NCBI RefSeq assembly: GCF_000769115.1
Contig: NZ_JQZV01000013.1
Span: 622,832-686,831 of the forward strand
Length of the DNA: 64,000 nt
Reading direction: 5' to 3'
DNA from: Porphyromonas canoris
Lineage (GTDB): Bacteria > Bacteroidota > Bacteroidia > Bacteroidales > Porphyromonadaceae
The position numbers were made by a program, and so were the translations under genes. This document shows, piece after piece, positions 56,841-64,000 of this stretch. Position 1 is the stretch's first letter; every line of letters starts with the position of its first letter. The notes beneath the pieces are model-generated. The model was not told where the DNA came from. It was given only the letters and a program-made list of their open reading frames with translations, and did not search any database.

Positions 56841-57803
56841 GTAATGTTGATGTAAGCTAAAGATACAGCCGCTTACTCTCTGTCTTTACTTCTTTGGGGT
56901 CTGTGGACTAAGACGCATTGTGTCGTCATCTGAAGAGATCCTCACTACTCGCAAAGGTACTCTAAATATTGTTACGATGGTACACGAGAAACAGTGTTTA
57001 GAGGTAAATATTGAGTTTTTCCCGCATTCGGATTTAAGACCAAAAAAGGATAGAGAGATTTAGATCCCGTCAGTGCGTTTTTTGAAAAAGAGAGAGAAAA
57101 ATAAAATAGTCTTATAAGATCTTTGGAAGAGAATTTAGAGGGATTTTCCTGACTCGATTTTTATATATTCCATCCCGAAAAATGCTCACTTTTTTCGGTC
57201 TCTCTATTTTGGTTGAAGGGGGCGTTTTCAGAGCACGACCGAATTGTTAAATCGGGGCTTTTTTATTAACACAATTTCCGAAACCCGTTAAGCCAAAACG
57301 CTAAACGAGCATATTTTGTCGGCTTAACGTGTTTAATTTTTCAATGAACACGTTTACTGATTTCATTTAATACGTTTACCAGATTCAATTAACGTGTTTA
57401 GAATTTTTGCTTACTTGTATGGTTATTAGTGTTTTAGTTATTTCTTCCTCTTTTCTGCTACTTTTTGGCTCAAAATTGCATTAGGATTTCTTTGCAGATA
57501 GAGGTGTTAAAATTCACTTCAATTAACGCGAAAATAGCCCCTAAATCCGACCAAGAGGAAAAAAGTTCGCAAATTCGAGATTTTTATATTGTTTTGACAG
57601 ATAGTTGTTTATCGCTCTATCGGACCTCCTAGATGAAAAGAAGATTTTTGTCGGCAATGAAAAAAGCAGAGGGTTGGTGCTTCTGTTTTTATATAAAAGT
57701 GCACTCCCCAATGGACGGAAAAAGGGGGAGAGAATCTGATAGTTCTCTCCCCCCTTTTTTGTAAATGTGTCGCTTCCTAAGAAGCTTCATATAGATGTCG
57801 TTG
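56841..57803. other. Intergenic region upstream of the efflux operon with repeat copy 4
   Basis: 963 bp without a gene. It holds the probable efflux promoter near 56858-56865 and repeat copy 4 (57157-57698). A run of T after 57750 before the DUF2752 gene could be a terminator tail (GGGGGAGAG with CTCTCCCCCC, 57723-57755). Confidence 0.6.
57157..57698 (+). repeat. Dispersed hairpin element, copy 4
   Basis: Begins ATTTTTATATATTCC and has the same block order as copy 3: GAGCACGACCGAATTG, hairpin core (AACGTGTT 57326-57333, AACACGTT 57347-57354, AATACGTT 57369-57376, AACGTGTT 57391-57398), GCATTAGG, CCAAGAGGAA. It ends with GTTTTTATATAAAA at 57685-57698. Confidence 0.88.
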
Positions 57804-58184
57804 TCAGATATTAAAAATATTTCGTCCTATCCACCAAAGGATCACTATGAGAATGAGAGCAAAGATGAACTTACTGCTATTCAACATACCATAGAGCTTG
57901 GGCCATCTTTTGTGTTGTATCTCTGCAATAAGCAGTAGCAACAGCAACGGAATGGAGAGTGTCAAGAGTGCATTGTGCCGGAAAGCTCCTACTATATCTC
58001 CGTTAAGCAGATCATGCACCACTCTTTGACTACCGCATCCGGGACAAGAATACCCCGATGCCCAAAGAAAAGGGCATTTGGGAAAGAACCTTGAGCTTTC
58101 GGGATCTATGAAGAGATAAACTCCCACGAGGACAATACTGATGATAATGAGAGAGAGGTACAAGAATATCTTTTTCCTATTCAT
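57804..58184 (-). CDS. DUF2752 membrane protein
   Basis: A 126-residue protein with three hydrophobic helices and the DUF2752 cysteine signature CPFLWASGYSCPGCGSQR followed by AFRHNALL. The function is unknown. It is 15 bp downstream of the GYF/CD225 gene, a frequent pairing in Bacteroidetes. Confidence 0.88.
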   Translation of the reverse strand: MNRKKIFLYLSLIIISIVLVGVYLFIDPESSRFFPKCPFLWASGYSCPGCGSQRVVHDLLNGDIVGAFRHNALLTLSIPLLLLLLIAEIQHKRWPKLYGMLNSSKFIFALILIVILWWIGRNIFNI

Positions 58185-58199
58185 CTGTCGCTCTCTCTA

Positions 58200-58784
58200 T
58201 CAAATATTGATTCCTCCAAAGGCTCCTTCTGCGATGATGGCTGCAAATATAAGGAAGTAGAGCAGGATAAAGATTGCGTAAAGTCCTATACCTGTAAACA
58301 GAGCCACAAGTATCCATTTCTTTGCCTCTTTTGAGTATCTCAAGGCCTCTGCTTGTCTGCCTGCAAGGAAATTGCTTTCGACTCTCAATGCCTTGGTGAG
58401 AGCTATTATTCCTAAGATATTACAGCAGAAAAATGTTATGATGAAGCTCTCCAACAACCATGTTCGAGGCATTATGTTGAACAGCGGATTGGTGTCGGTA
58501 CCCGTCTTAGGAGCGTTGTTCTCTTTGGAAGAAGGCATTTCCGGAGTTTTTTCCACTCCCATGGCAGAAAAAGGTTTTGGTTCGGAGGGAGTGGCTGTTG
58601 CTCTCATCGCAGCAGGCTTTCCGTATGAGGAGATATAGGGAGCCAGCTCCGGCAGAGTCTCTGCCGTGGTCCATTTTTCGAGTCCTTCTTTCCAGACCAA
58701 TGTGTCATTTCTCAAGTAAAAATCTTTGAGCCCTTCCAGAGATACCGGACCTACTTTCTTTTCATTGACGACGATGTAATACAT
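58200..58784 (-). CDS. GYF_2 and CD225/dispanin domain membrane protein
   Basis: A 194-residue protein: N-terminal GYF_2-like domain (about 1-50; MYYIVVNEKKVGPVSLEGLKD, TLVWKEGLEKWTTAETL), a Pro/Thr/Ala-rich linker (about 60-95) and a CD225-like two-helix region (about 100-185; NILGIIALTKALRVESNFLAG). Exact function is unknown; such proteins are common membrane-surface adaptors. Promoter box TATATTTG lies at 58818-58825. Confidence 0.85.
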   Translation of the reverse strand: MYYIVVNEKKVGPVSLEGLKDFYLRNDTLVWKEGLEKWTTAETLPELAPYISSYGKPAAMRATATPSEPKPFSAMGVEKTPEMPSSKENNAPKTGTDTNPLFNIMPRTWLLESFIITFFCCNILGIIALTKALRVESNFLAGRQAEALRYSKEAKKWILVALFTGIGLYAIFILLYFLIFAAIIAEGAFGGINI

Positions 58785-58817
58785 AATAATGATAGAAGCT
58801 TAGATGGTTTATGTGAG

Positions 58818-58825
58818 CAAATATA
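58818..58825 (-). promoter_or_regulatory. -7 promoter box (TATATTTG) for GYF/CD225 gene
   Basis: On the minus strand TATATTTG matches TAnnTTTG, 33 bp before the ATG. Confidence 0.55.
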
Positions 58826-58870
58826 ACAATTATTTCTTCCTCGTTGATACCATAGTGTGTACGAAGTTTA

Positions 58871-58878
58871 TATCTTTG
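58871..58878 (+). promoter_or_regulatory. -7 promoter box (TATCTTTG) for LysM-fhs operon
   Basis: TATCTTTG matches TAnnTTTG and lies 78 bp before ATG 58957, divergent from the box at 58818. Confidence 0.5.
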
Positions 58879-58956
58879 TACCCTAAGACTATGGAAAGCA
58901 GTTTACAGGAGTATTCGGCTCTTTATCGTCTAAGACTAAACGGATAAAGTGAAAAT

Positions 58957-60681
58957 ATGAAACGACTTTTATTTGTTCTTACATTGGCAGTAGTATCTGT
59001 ATGCGGTCTCTATGCTCAGCAGACGCGTAAACATATAGTGCAGGCCGGGGAAAATGCTTACAGGATAGCAAAGCAGTACAACATCTCCACCGAGCAGCTC
59101 TATGCTCTCAATCCGGGAGCAAGAGAGAAGATCGTAACCGGACAGACCCTCTTGATACCGGAGGCTCAGAGTGGCAAGAAGGTTGCTCCGGTAAGAAAAG
59201 ACACCTATCACAGCGTGGAGAAAGGTGAGACCCTCCTACTCATTGCCAAGAGCTATGGCGTTACGATGGAGGATCTAATGCGAGCCAATCCGAACCTGAA
59301 AGATGATGCAAGCATCTACGTAGGCATGGTACTCAAAATTCCTCCCGTCTCTCGGAACTTTTCGGATACGGATAACTCTCCGGCAATTCCTGTACAGACA
59401 AAGAAGTTGAAGAATTATACCGTCCAATCGGGGCAGACAATATATAATCTTCTCTCTATCACGGGATGGACGGAAGATGAACTATACAGATACAATCCTG
59501 CTTTGAAGAAAGGACTTATTGCCGGTCAGGTGATCTTGATTCCCGATGATAGTATGCCTCATCTGCCATCTTATCCGACTTCCGGAGAGGTAAGAACAAT
59601 ATCTCCTGCTGTTCCCACTCTTTTCGGAGTAACGAGTATGGTTTTGGCTCTCCCTTTCAAAGAGGATGCTTCTCGCCGTTATGTGGAGTTTTATGAAGGA
59701 CTGCTTTTGGCTCTGAAGCATGAAAAGGATAGAGGCAGAAACGTGGAGCTTCATGTGGTGGACTGTTCGGACAGCGAAATGGAAAGTTCCCTCACAGCTC
59801 TTCGCGAGACCAAACGAGTGGATGTCGTTATTGGCGGGGTTTCGGATGCTTCTATCGCCCAACTGTCTGCATTCTCAAAAGAGAAGGGAGCAAAGTATGT
59901 GCTGCCTTTTGCATCAAAGGTAGAGAGTGGCGCGAAAGAAAATCGTTCATTATTTCAAATAAACCCTCCTCACGAGAGCACGCATAGGCTGGTTGCGGAA
60001 AAGTTTGTAGAGAAGTACGGCAATCTTCCCGTTTTGATCTTCAACAGCAGCAAGAGCAGAAGCGATGAGAGAAAAGATGCTTTTCTGAATGTTTTGACCG
60101 GAGAGATGACTCGCAAGCAGGTTCGACACTTTTATCTGAACACGGAAGAGACTTTATCTACTGAAAAGCTTACGGAGATAGCCCTCTCTAAAGGAGGAAA
60201 GATAGTTGTGGTACCTACTGCCGCTACCAAGGTGGTGCTCCAAGAGCTGTTGGAAACTGTTGCCAAGGTTCAGAATGAAGAGATTTCTATCGAAGTATTC
60301 GGCTATCCAGACTGGCAAATGTATGAGACATCGCTGAAGCCGCTGTTCCGTAGAGTGCCTGTCTCTTACTACTCAATGTTTTATGTAGATCAGAACTCCC
60401 CCGAATACAGACACCTTTCTCGCGAATACTTTACATGGTTCGGACGCAATATGGCGAATGTCTATCCGAGATACGGACTTTTGGGATATGATATTACCCG
60501 TTACTTTATGGCCTATGGAAAGAGTGACGGAGAGACAGATCATTCCGGATATATTACTTATCCGCAGCTTCGCGGAGTGCAGAGCAACTTGGGCTTTTCT
60601 ACTTCTGAAGAGAGTGTGGCACATATTAACAATGGAGTCTTATTCGTAACATACAGGGAGGGACAGCTCTCCGTAGAGTAA
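58957..60681 (+). CDS. LysM triple-repeat and periplasmic-binding-fold protein
   Basis: A 574-residue exported protein: signal peptide (MKRLLFVLTLAVVSVCGLYAQ), three LysM repeats (about 25-68, 84-128, 151-193, each with the NP..Y/G pattern, such as YRIAKQYNISTEQLYALNPG), then a periplasmic-binding-like fold (about 225-560, VLALPFKEDASRRYVEFYEGL, VVIGGVSDASI). LysM binds peptidoglycan, and the second part resembles type-1 amino-acid binding proteins but has no transporter genes here. Likely periplasmic; function unknown. It begins an operon with the beta-barrel gene (5 bp) and fhs. Confidence 0.9.
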   Translation: MKRLLFVLTLAVVSVCGLYAQQTRKHIVQAGENAYRIAKQYNISTEQLYALNPGAREKIVTGQTLLIPEAQSGKKVAPVRKDTYHSVEKGETLLLIAKSYGVTMEDLMRANPNLKDDASIYVGMVLKIPPVSRNFSDTDNSPAIPVQTKKLKNYTVQSGQTIYNLLSITGWTEDELYRYNPALKKGLIAGQVILIPDDSMPHLPSYPTSGEVRTISPAVPTLFGVTSMVLALPFKEDASRRYVEFYEGLLLALKHEKDRGRNVELHVVDCSDSEMESSLTALRETKRVDVVIGGVSDASIAQLSAFSKEKGAKYVLPFASKVESGAKENRSLFQINPPHESTHRLVAEKFVEKYGNLPVLIFNSSKSRSDERKDAFLNVLTGEMTRKQVRHFYLNTEETLSTEKLTEIALSKGGKIVVVPTAATKVVLQELLETVAKVQNEEISIEVFGYPDWQMYETSLKPLFRRVPVSYYSMFYVDQNSPEYRHLSREYFTWFGRNMANVYPRYGLLGYDITRYFMAYGKSDGETDHSGYITYPQLRGVQSNLGFSTSEESVAHINNGVLFVTYREGQLSVE

Positions 60682-60686
60682 AAGAT

Positions 60687-61403
60687 ATGCTGAAGAGATT
60701 TTTTCTATTCCTCTCACTCTGTTCTCTTTGGATGCTTCCGGTCAGAGGACAGAGCGTAACTGAAATTAAGCAGATGCTCGGATACAGCCGTGGCAAGACG
60801 CAGTTCATGGCAGGGGTGATTGCCGGTGCCAATGGGCAGTATATGATCTTTCAGCCCGATGTTAAGCAGAAGATACGTTTCGGCTACGACGCCGGAATTG
60901 TATTGCGAGCAGATATGGGGCAACTTCCATGGACATCTATCGAAGCAGGTATATGGCTTGAGGCTTCTTACTCGGACAGAGGATGGACAGAGCAGAACGA
61001 TGATTATCCTAATCTTAAATACTCCCGTACTCTCCGCTGGATCAATATCCCCTTTATGACACATCTTATTATAGATGCCTTTAACAGCCCGGTAAAGCTG
61101 ACTCTGGATGTCGGACCCAATTTCGGGTGGCTGCTCTCCGAAAGCAGTGAGTCTACCTACAAGGAGGGAGGATCTTACTCTGTTGTAACCCGGCAGCACA
61201 GCATGCCGGTGGAGAACAAGTTTGCATGGGGAATAGGGGGAGGTCCCGGGTTGGAGTATCAGTCCAAAAAGTGGGTGCTTGGTCTTAGAGCGACCTACGT
61301 TTATGCTCTTGGAGAGATATATGGAAATAAAAGGAAGGATTACTTCGGGAAGTCTTCCGAACAGACTTATTCGCTGAAACTATACTACTTATTCAAATTT
61401 TAA
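60687..61403 (+). CDS. Outer-membrane beta-barrel protein (PorT-like family)
   Basis: A 238-residue protein with a signal peptide ending VRGQ and a barrel-like alternating pattern through to a C-terminal Phe (LKLYYLFKF). Sections such as SIEAGIWLEASYSDRGW, LRWINIPFMTHLIID and TLDVGPNFGWLLS fit the small porin family (OMP_b-brl). Some relatives (PorT) act in type IX secretion, but this is unproven. It lies between the LysM gene and fhs. Confidence 0.85.
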   Translation: MLKRFFLFLSLCSLWMLPVRGQSVTEIKQMLGYSRGKTQFMAGVIAGANGQYMIFQPDVKQKIRFGYDAGIVLRADMGQLPWTSIEAGIWLEASYSDRGWTEQNDDYPNLKYSRTLRWINIPFMTHLIIDAFNSPVKLTLDVGPNFGWLLSESSESTYKEGGSYSVVTRQHSMPVENKFAWGIGGGPGLEYQSKKWVLGLRATYVYALGEIYGNKRKDYFGKSSEQTYSLKLYYLFKF

Positions 61404-61415
61404 TATTAGCACTAA

Positions 61416-63089
61416 ATGAAAACAGACATTCAAATAGCTCGCGAGGCAACCCTTTCACCCATAATCGAGGTTGCGAAAAGGGCAGGATTCTCGGAGTATG
61501 CCGTAGAATCTTATGGCAGGAACATGGGTAAGATCAATCTGGACGCTCTGGATAAGAGTGTCGATGATAAGCCTAAAGGAAAACTCATCCTTGTCTCTGC
61601 GATCACTCCGACAAAGACCGGTATCGGTAAGACAACGGTATCCATCGGCTTGGCTCAAGGGCTTAATAAGATAGGCAAGAACGCATTCGTTGCACTTCGC
61701 GAGCCTTCGTTGGGACCATGTTTCGGTATGAAAGGTGGTGCTGCCGGTGGTGGGTACGCGCAAGTGCTCCCGATGGAAAAGATAAACCTCCATTTCACCG
61801 GAGACTTTCATGCGATCACTTCGGCCAACAATATGATTTCTGCTCTTTTGGACAACTATATCTATCAGAACAGAAATACAGAAAAGGCTCTCAAGCAGGT
61901 GGTTTGGAAGAGGGTTTTGGACGTGAACGACCGCAGCTTGAGAACGGTGGTAACCGGGCTTGGCGGCATCAACAACGGGATACCTGCCGAGACAGGGTTC
62001 GACATCACTCCCGCTTCTGAGGTGATGGCTATTCTCTGCTTGGCGAAAGACCTCAGAGATCTTCGCAGAAGGATAGAGAACATCGTGCTCGGTTACTTGA
62101 ACGACGGCACACCCTTCACCGTAAAGGATCTGGGCATTGCAGGAGCGATAACGGTGCTGTTGAAGGATGCTTTTAACCCGAACATTGTTCAGACCATCGA
62201 GCAGACCCCTGCCCTCATTCACGGCGGACCTTTTGCGAACATTGCTCATGGCTGCAACTCTCTTGTGGCTACAAAGACGGCTCTTCAGTATGGTGATTAT
62301 GTTGTTACGGAGGCGGGGTTCGGAGCGGATCTCGGTGGTGAAAAGTTTTTCGACATCAAGTGTCGTGTGGGAGAGCTTGAACCGGCGTTGACCGTTCTTG
62401 TTGCCACTGTTCAGGCCATCAAGCTCCACGCCGGAGTGCCGCAAACAGACCTCAAGACCGAGAACGTCTCCGCTCTTCAGGAAGGATTCTGCAACCTGGA
62501 CCGCCACGTCGAGAACCTTTTGAAGTTTGGTCAAAGCGTTTGTGTCTGCATCAACAGGTTCCCGACGGATACCGATGACGAGATCCAAGCCGTTGCGGAC
62601 TATTGCGAGAAGAAAGGTGTCTCTTTTGCCATCAACGAGGCATTTGCCAAAGGTGGAGAGGGAGCCGTGGCACTTGCCAAAGAGGTTGTGAGAATGGTGG
62701 AGGAGACTCCGTCCAAGCCTTTGAAGTATGTGTACGATTTGGAAGACTCCATTCGCACAAAAGTCGAAAAGATCAGCCACGAGATTTACAGAGCCAACAT
62801 GGTAGAGTTCTCCGGCAGAGCCACCAAGATGATCAAGCGCATAGAGGAGCTTGGGTACGCTCATTTCCCGGTCTGCATCGCCAAGACACAGTACTCGTTC
62901 ACCGACAACGCCAAGCTCTACGGCGCACCGTCCGGATTCGACCTCAAGGTAACGGACGTAGTGCTCAACGCGGGAGCAGAGATGATCGTCGTGCTCATGG
63001 GTGATGTGATGCGTATGCCGGGACTTCCCAAGGCTCCGTCGGCCAATCAGATAGACATCGTCAAAGGACAGATCGAAGGACTCAGCTGA
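61416..63089 (+). CDS. fhs: Formate-tetrahydrofolate ligase
   Basis: The 557-residue enzyme has the ATP-binding [52 protein letters not shown] and the C-terminal [15 protein letters not shown]. It makes 10-formyl-THF from formate and THF, feeding purine and one-carbon pools. It starts 12 bp after the beta-barrel gene. A 469-codon antisense frame inside is a shadow. Confidence 0.97.
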   Translation: MKTDIQIAREATLSPIIEVAKRAGFSEYAVESYGRNMGKINLDALDKSVDDKPKGKLILVSAITPTKTGIGKTTVSIGLAQGLNKIGKNAFVALREPSLGPCFGMKGGAAGGGYAQVLPMEKINLHFTGDFHAITSANNMISALLDNYIYQNRNTEKALKQVVWKRVLDVNDRSLRTVVTGLGGINNGIPAETGFDITPASEVMAILCLAKDLRDLRRRIENIVLGYLNDGTPFTVKDLGIAGAITVLLKDAFNPNIVQTIEQTPALIHGGPFANIAHGCNSLVATKTALQYGDYVVTEAGFGADLGGEKFFDIKCRVGELEPALTVLVATVQAIKLHAGVPQTDLKTENVSALQEGFCNLDRHVENLLKFGQSVCVCINRFPTDTDDEIQAVADYCEKKGVSFAINEAFAKGGEGAVALAKEVVRMVEETPSKPLKYVYDLEDSIRTKVEKISHEIYRANMVEFSGRATKMIKRIEELGYAHFPVCIAKTQYSFTDNAKLYGAPSGFDLKVTDVVLNAGAEMIVVLMGDVMRMPGLPKAPSANQIDIVKGQIEGLS

Positions 63090-63107
63090 TAACGCCCCAT
63101 CTCATAA

Positions 63108-63160
63108 ACAAGCCCGGTATCGCTCCTTTTCGGAGGTTTCGATACTGGGCTTGTTGTATT
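63108..63160 (+). terminator. Intrinsic terminator after fhs
   Basis: Arms ACAAGCCCGGTATCG and CGATACTGGGCTTGT pair with few mismatches, with an inner CTCC/GGAG, followed by T-rich TGTATT. It lies 19 bp past the stop. Confidence 0.8.
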
Positions 63161-63206
63161 TTGTACGATCCGAAACTACAGAGTGTAGTATAGGAAAAAA
63201 TTTCCC

Positions 63207-63484
63207 GTGCGCACGAAAAAAAATTTCTGTGCGCACGAAAAAAAATTTCTGTGCGCACGAAAAAAAAATTCTGTGCGCACGAAAAAAAAATTCTGTGCGC
63301 ACGAAAAAAATTTTTCGTAGGTAAGAAAAAATATTTTCGTAGGTAAGAAAAAATATTTTCGTAGGTAAGGAAAAATATTTTCGTAGGTAAGGAAAAATAT
63401 TTTCGTAGGTAAGGAAAAATATTTTCGTAGGTAAGGAAAAATATTTTCGTAGGTAAGGAAAAATATTTTCGTAGGTAAGGAACT
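63207..63484. repeat. 22-bp tandem array with an in-phase sequence switch
   Basis: Five units start at 63207, 63229, 63251, 63273 and 63295 with the palindromic GTGCGCACG head. Eight units start at 63317, 63339, 63361, 63383, 63405, 63427, 63449 and 63471 with GTAGGTAAG. Both types keep the AAAAAA-TTTTC-like body, and the 22-bp period is unbroken across the switch. Frames through it are low-complexity. Confidence 0.95.
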
Positions 63485-63766
63485 ATTAGAAGAAAGGGTA
63501 CTGAGGAGCAGATGGAGGGTAAGTGGATGAGAGTGAGAGGGATTTGCGGAGTGTTGCGGTGGTTTGCATTGGAGTGTAAAGAGCAGAAGGTGTGGATTTA
63601 TGCAGAAGTTCCGTTACCAAATCATTAGTCGATTCGTTGAATGGTAACGGTGGGGCAAAAGGAGGTAACCGAAGAGGGTTTCGTCGGTCATGAATTTTTC
63701 CTCTTCTGCGGTGCTGATGCTCTATGCCACAAAGTTTTGCGTAACAGAGAACGCTTCGGTAACGGG

Positions 63767-63774
63767 TAACTTTG
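63767..63774 (+). promoter_or_regulatory. -7 promoter box (TAACTTTG) for recombinase gene
   Basis: TAACTTTG matches TAnnTTTG, 19 bp before ATG 63794. Confidence 0.5.
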
Positions 63775-63793
63775 CCCATAAAAACAGAAGCGT

Positions 63794-64000
63794 ATGAATA
63801 GAGACAAATTCAAGGTGTTGCTCTACCTGAAAAAGAGCGGATTGGACAAGTCGGGGCAAGCTCCAATCATGGGGCGGATAACGTACGGGCGAACCATGGC
63901 GCAGTTCAGTTGCAAACTTTCATGCGACCCCGATTTGTGGAACGCTCGTGAGAGCAGATTGAACGGCAAGAGTCATGAGGCAGTGGTTACGAATGGCAAG
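63794..64000 (+). CDS. Tyrosine recombinase (phage-integrase family), N-terminal part
   Basis: Only 69 codons are visible. The start MNRDKFKVLLYLKKSGLDKS and GRITYGRTMAQFSCKLSCDPDLW match the Arm-type DNA-binding domain at the N-terminus of Bacteroidetes site-specific integrases, which insert conjugative transposons and similar elements. The catalytic domain lies outside the window. It probably marks the edge of an integrated element to the right. Confidence 0.85.
   Translation, partial: MNRDKFKVLLYLKKSGLDKSGQAPIMGRITYGRTMAQFSCKLSCDPDLWNARESRLNGKSHEAVVTNGK

Larger units (their letters stand above)
63090..63793. other. Intergenic region: terminator, 22-bp array and recombinase promoter
   Basis: No gene. 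From left: the fhs terminator, the 22-bp array (63207-63484), and about 300 bp of sequence to the recombinase start with its promoter box at 63767-63774. A minus frame (63486-63779) has no support. Confidence 0.7.

Noticed and set aside
61455-62864. 469-codon antisense frame within fhs
   Set aside because: Lies opposite an intact fhs and has no recognisable domain; a product of codon bias.
63102-63302. Phe/Arg-rich frame through the 22-bp array
   Set aside because: Low-complexity translation of the repeat; no start context.
63207-63484. Possible CRISPR array
   Set aside because: Units abut with no unique spacers and there are no cas genes, so it is a tandem array.

Overview
The window looks like a chromosomal segment of a Bacteroidales bacterium, most likely a Porphyromonas or close relative. 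The evidence is gene content and signals: a hybrid two-component regulator, the moxR-DUF58-bat aerotolerance cluster, the Bacteroidetes Rpb6-type omega subunit, BamD, DUF4293, DUF4301 and DUF4286 proteins, methionine gamma-lyase, and many promoters with the Bacteroidetes -7 box TAnnTTTG. The genus is an inference. No tRNA, rRNA or CRISPR array was seen.

Layout. 1-1130: 5' part of a ClpC-type AAA+ ATPase gene (minus) with no visible Clp_N domain. 1975-4845: hybrid two-component regulator. 5439-7726: a lipoprotein (plus), then bamD-rpoZ-DUF4293 (minus). 8285-12622: pheT, yebC-type regulator, DAHP synthase/chorismate mutase. 12843-17146: lactate oxidation and uptake operon lutABC-lldP. 17147-17981: tandem repeats and terminators. 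17982-25512: isoprenylcysteine methyltransferase-like protein, secreted cyclophilin, MATE pump, then rel-rpe-comEC. 25884-27239: LuxR regulator with a degenerate receiver, and a hemerythrin protein. 28351-31035: methionine gamma-lyase divergent from tyrosine phenol-lyase. 31258-35167: DUF4301 protein, aminopeptidase P, gamma-carbonic anhydrase-like protein. 47154 down to 35740: one 13-gene minus-strand run (moxR, DUF58, batA-E and partners, PAP2 phosphatase, thyA, folA, membrane protein). 56840 down to 47974: a second tight run (TolC, adaptor, RND pump, PII-like protein, DUF4286, ruvC, hemG, DUF2007 protein, small membrane protein). 57804-58784: DUF2752 and GYF/CD225 proteins. 58957-63089: LysM/periplasmic-binding protein, beta-barrel protein, fhs. 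63794-64000: start of a tyrosine recombinase gene, probably the edge of an integrated element.

Physiology suggested: amino-acid and organic-acid fermentation (methionine, tyrosine, lactate), one-carbon and thymidylate metabolism (fhs, thyA, folA), stringent response, envelope and oxidative-stress maintenance, drug efflux, and some competence machinery.

The most unusual signal is non-coding. A dispersed element of about 540 bp occurs four times (1221-1776, 27697-28076 shortened, 47295-47836, 57157-57698). It holds a conserved set of hairpins built on AACGTGTT/AACACGTT, and its same end always faces the promoter of the adjacent operon. Three clustered tandem arrays (44, 21 and 22 bp periods) are also present. 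The 22-bp array switches sequence halfway without losing phase and lies next to the recombinase gene.
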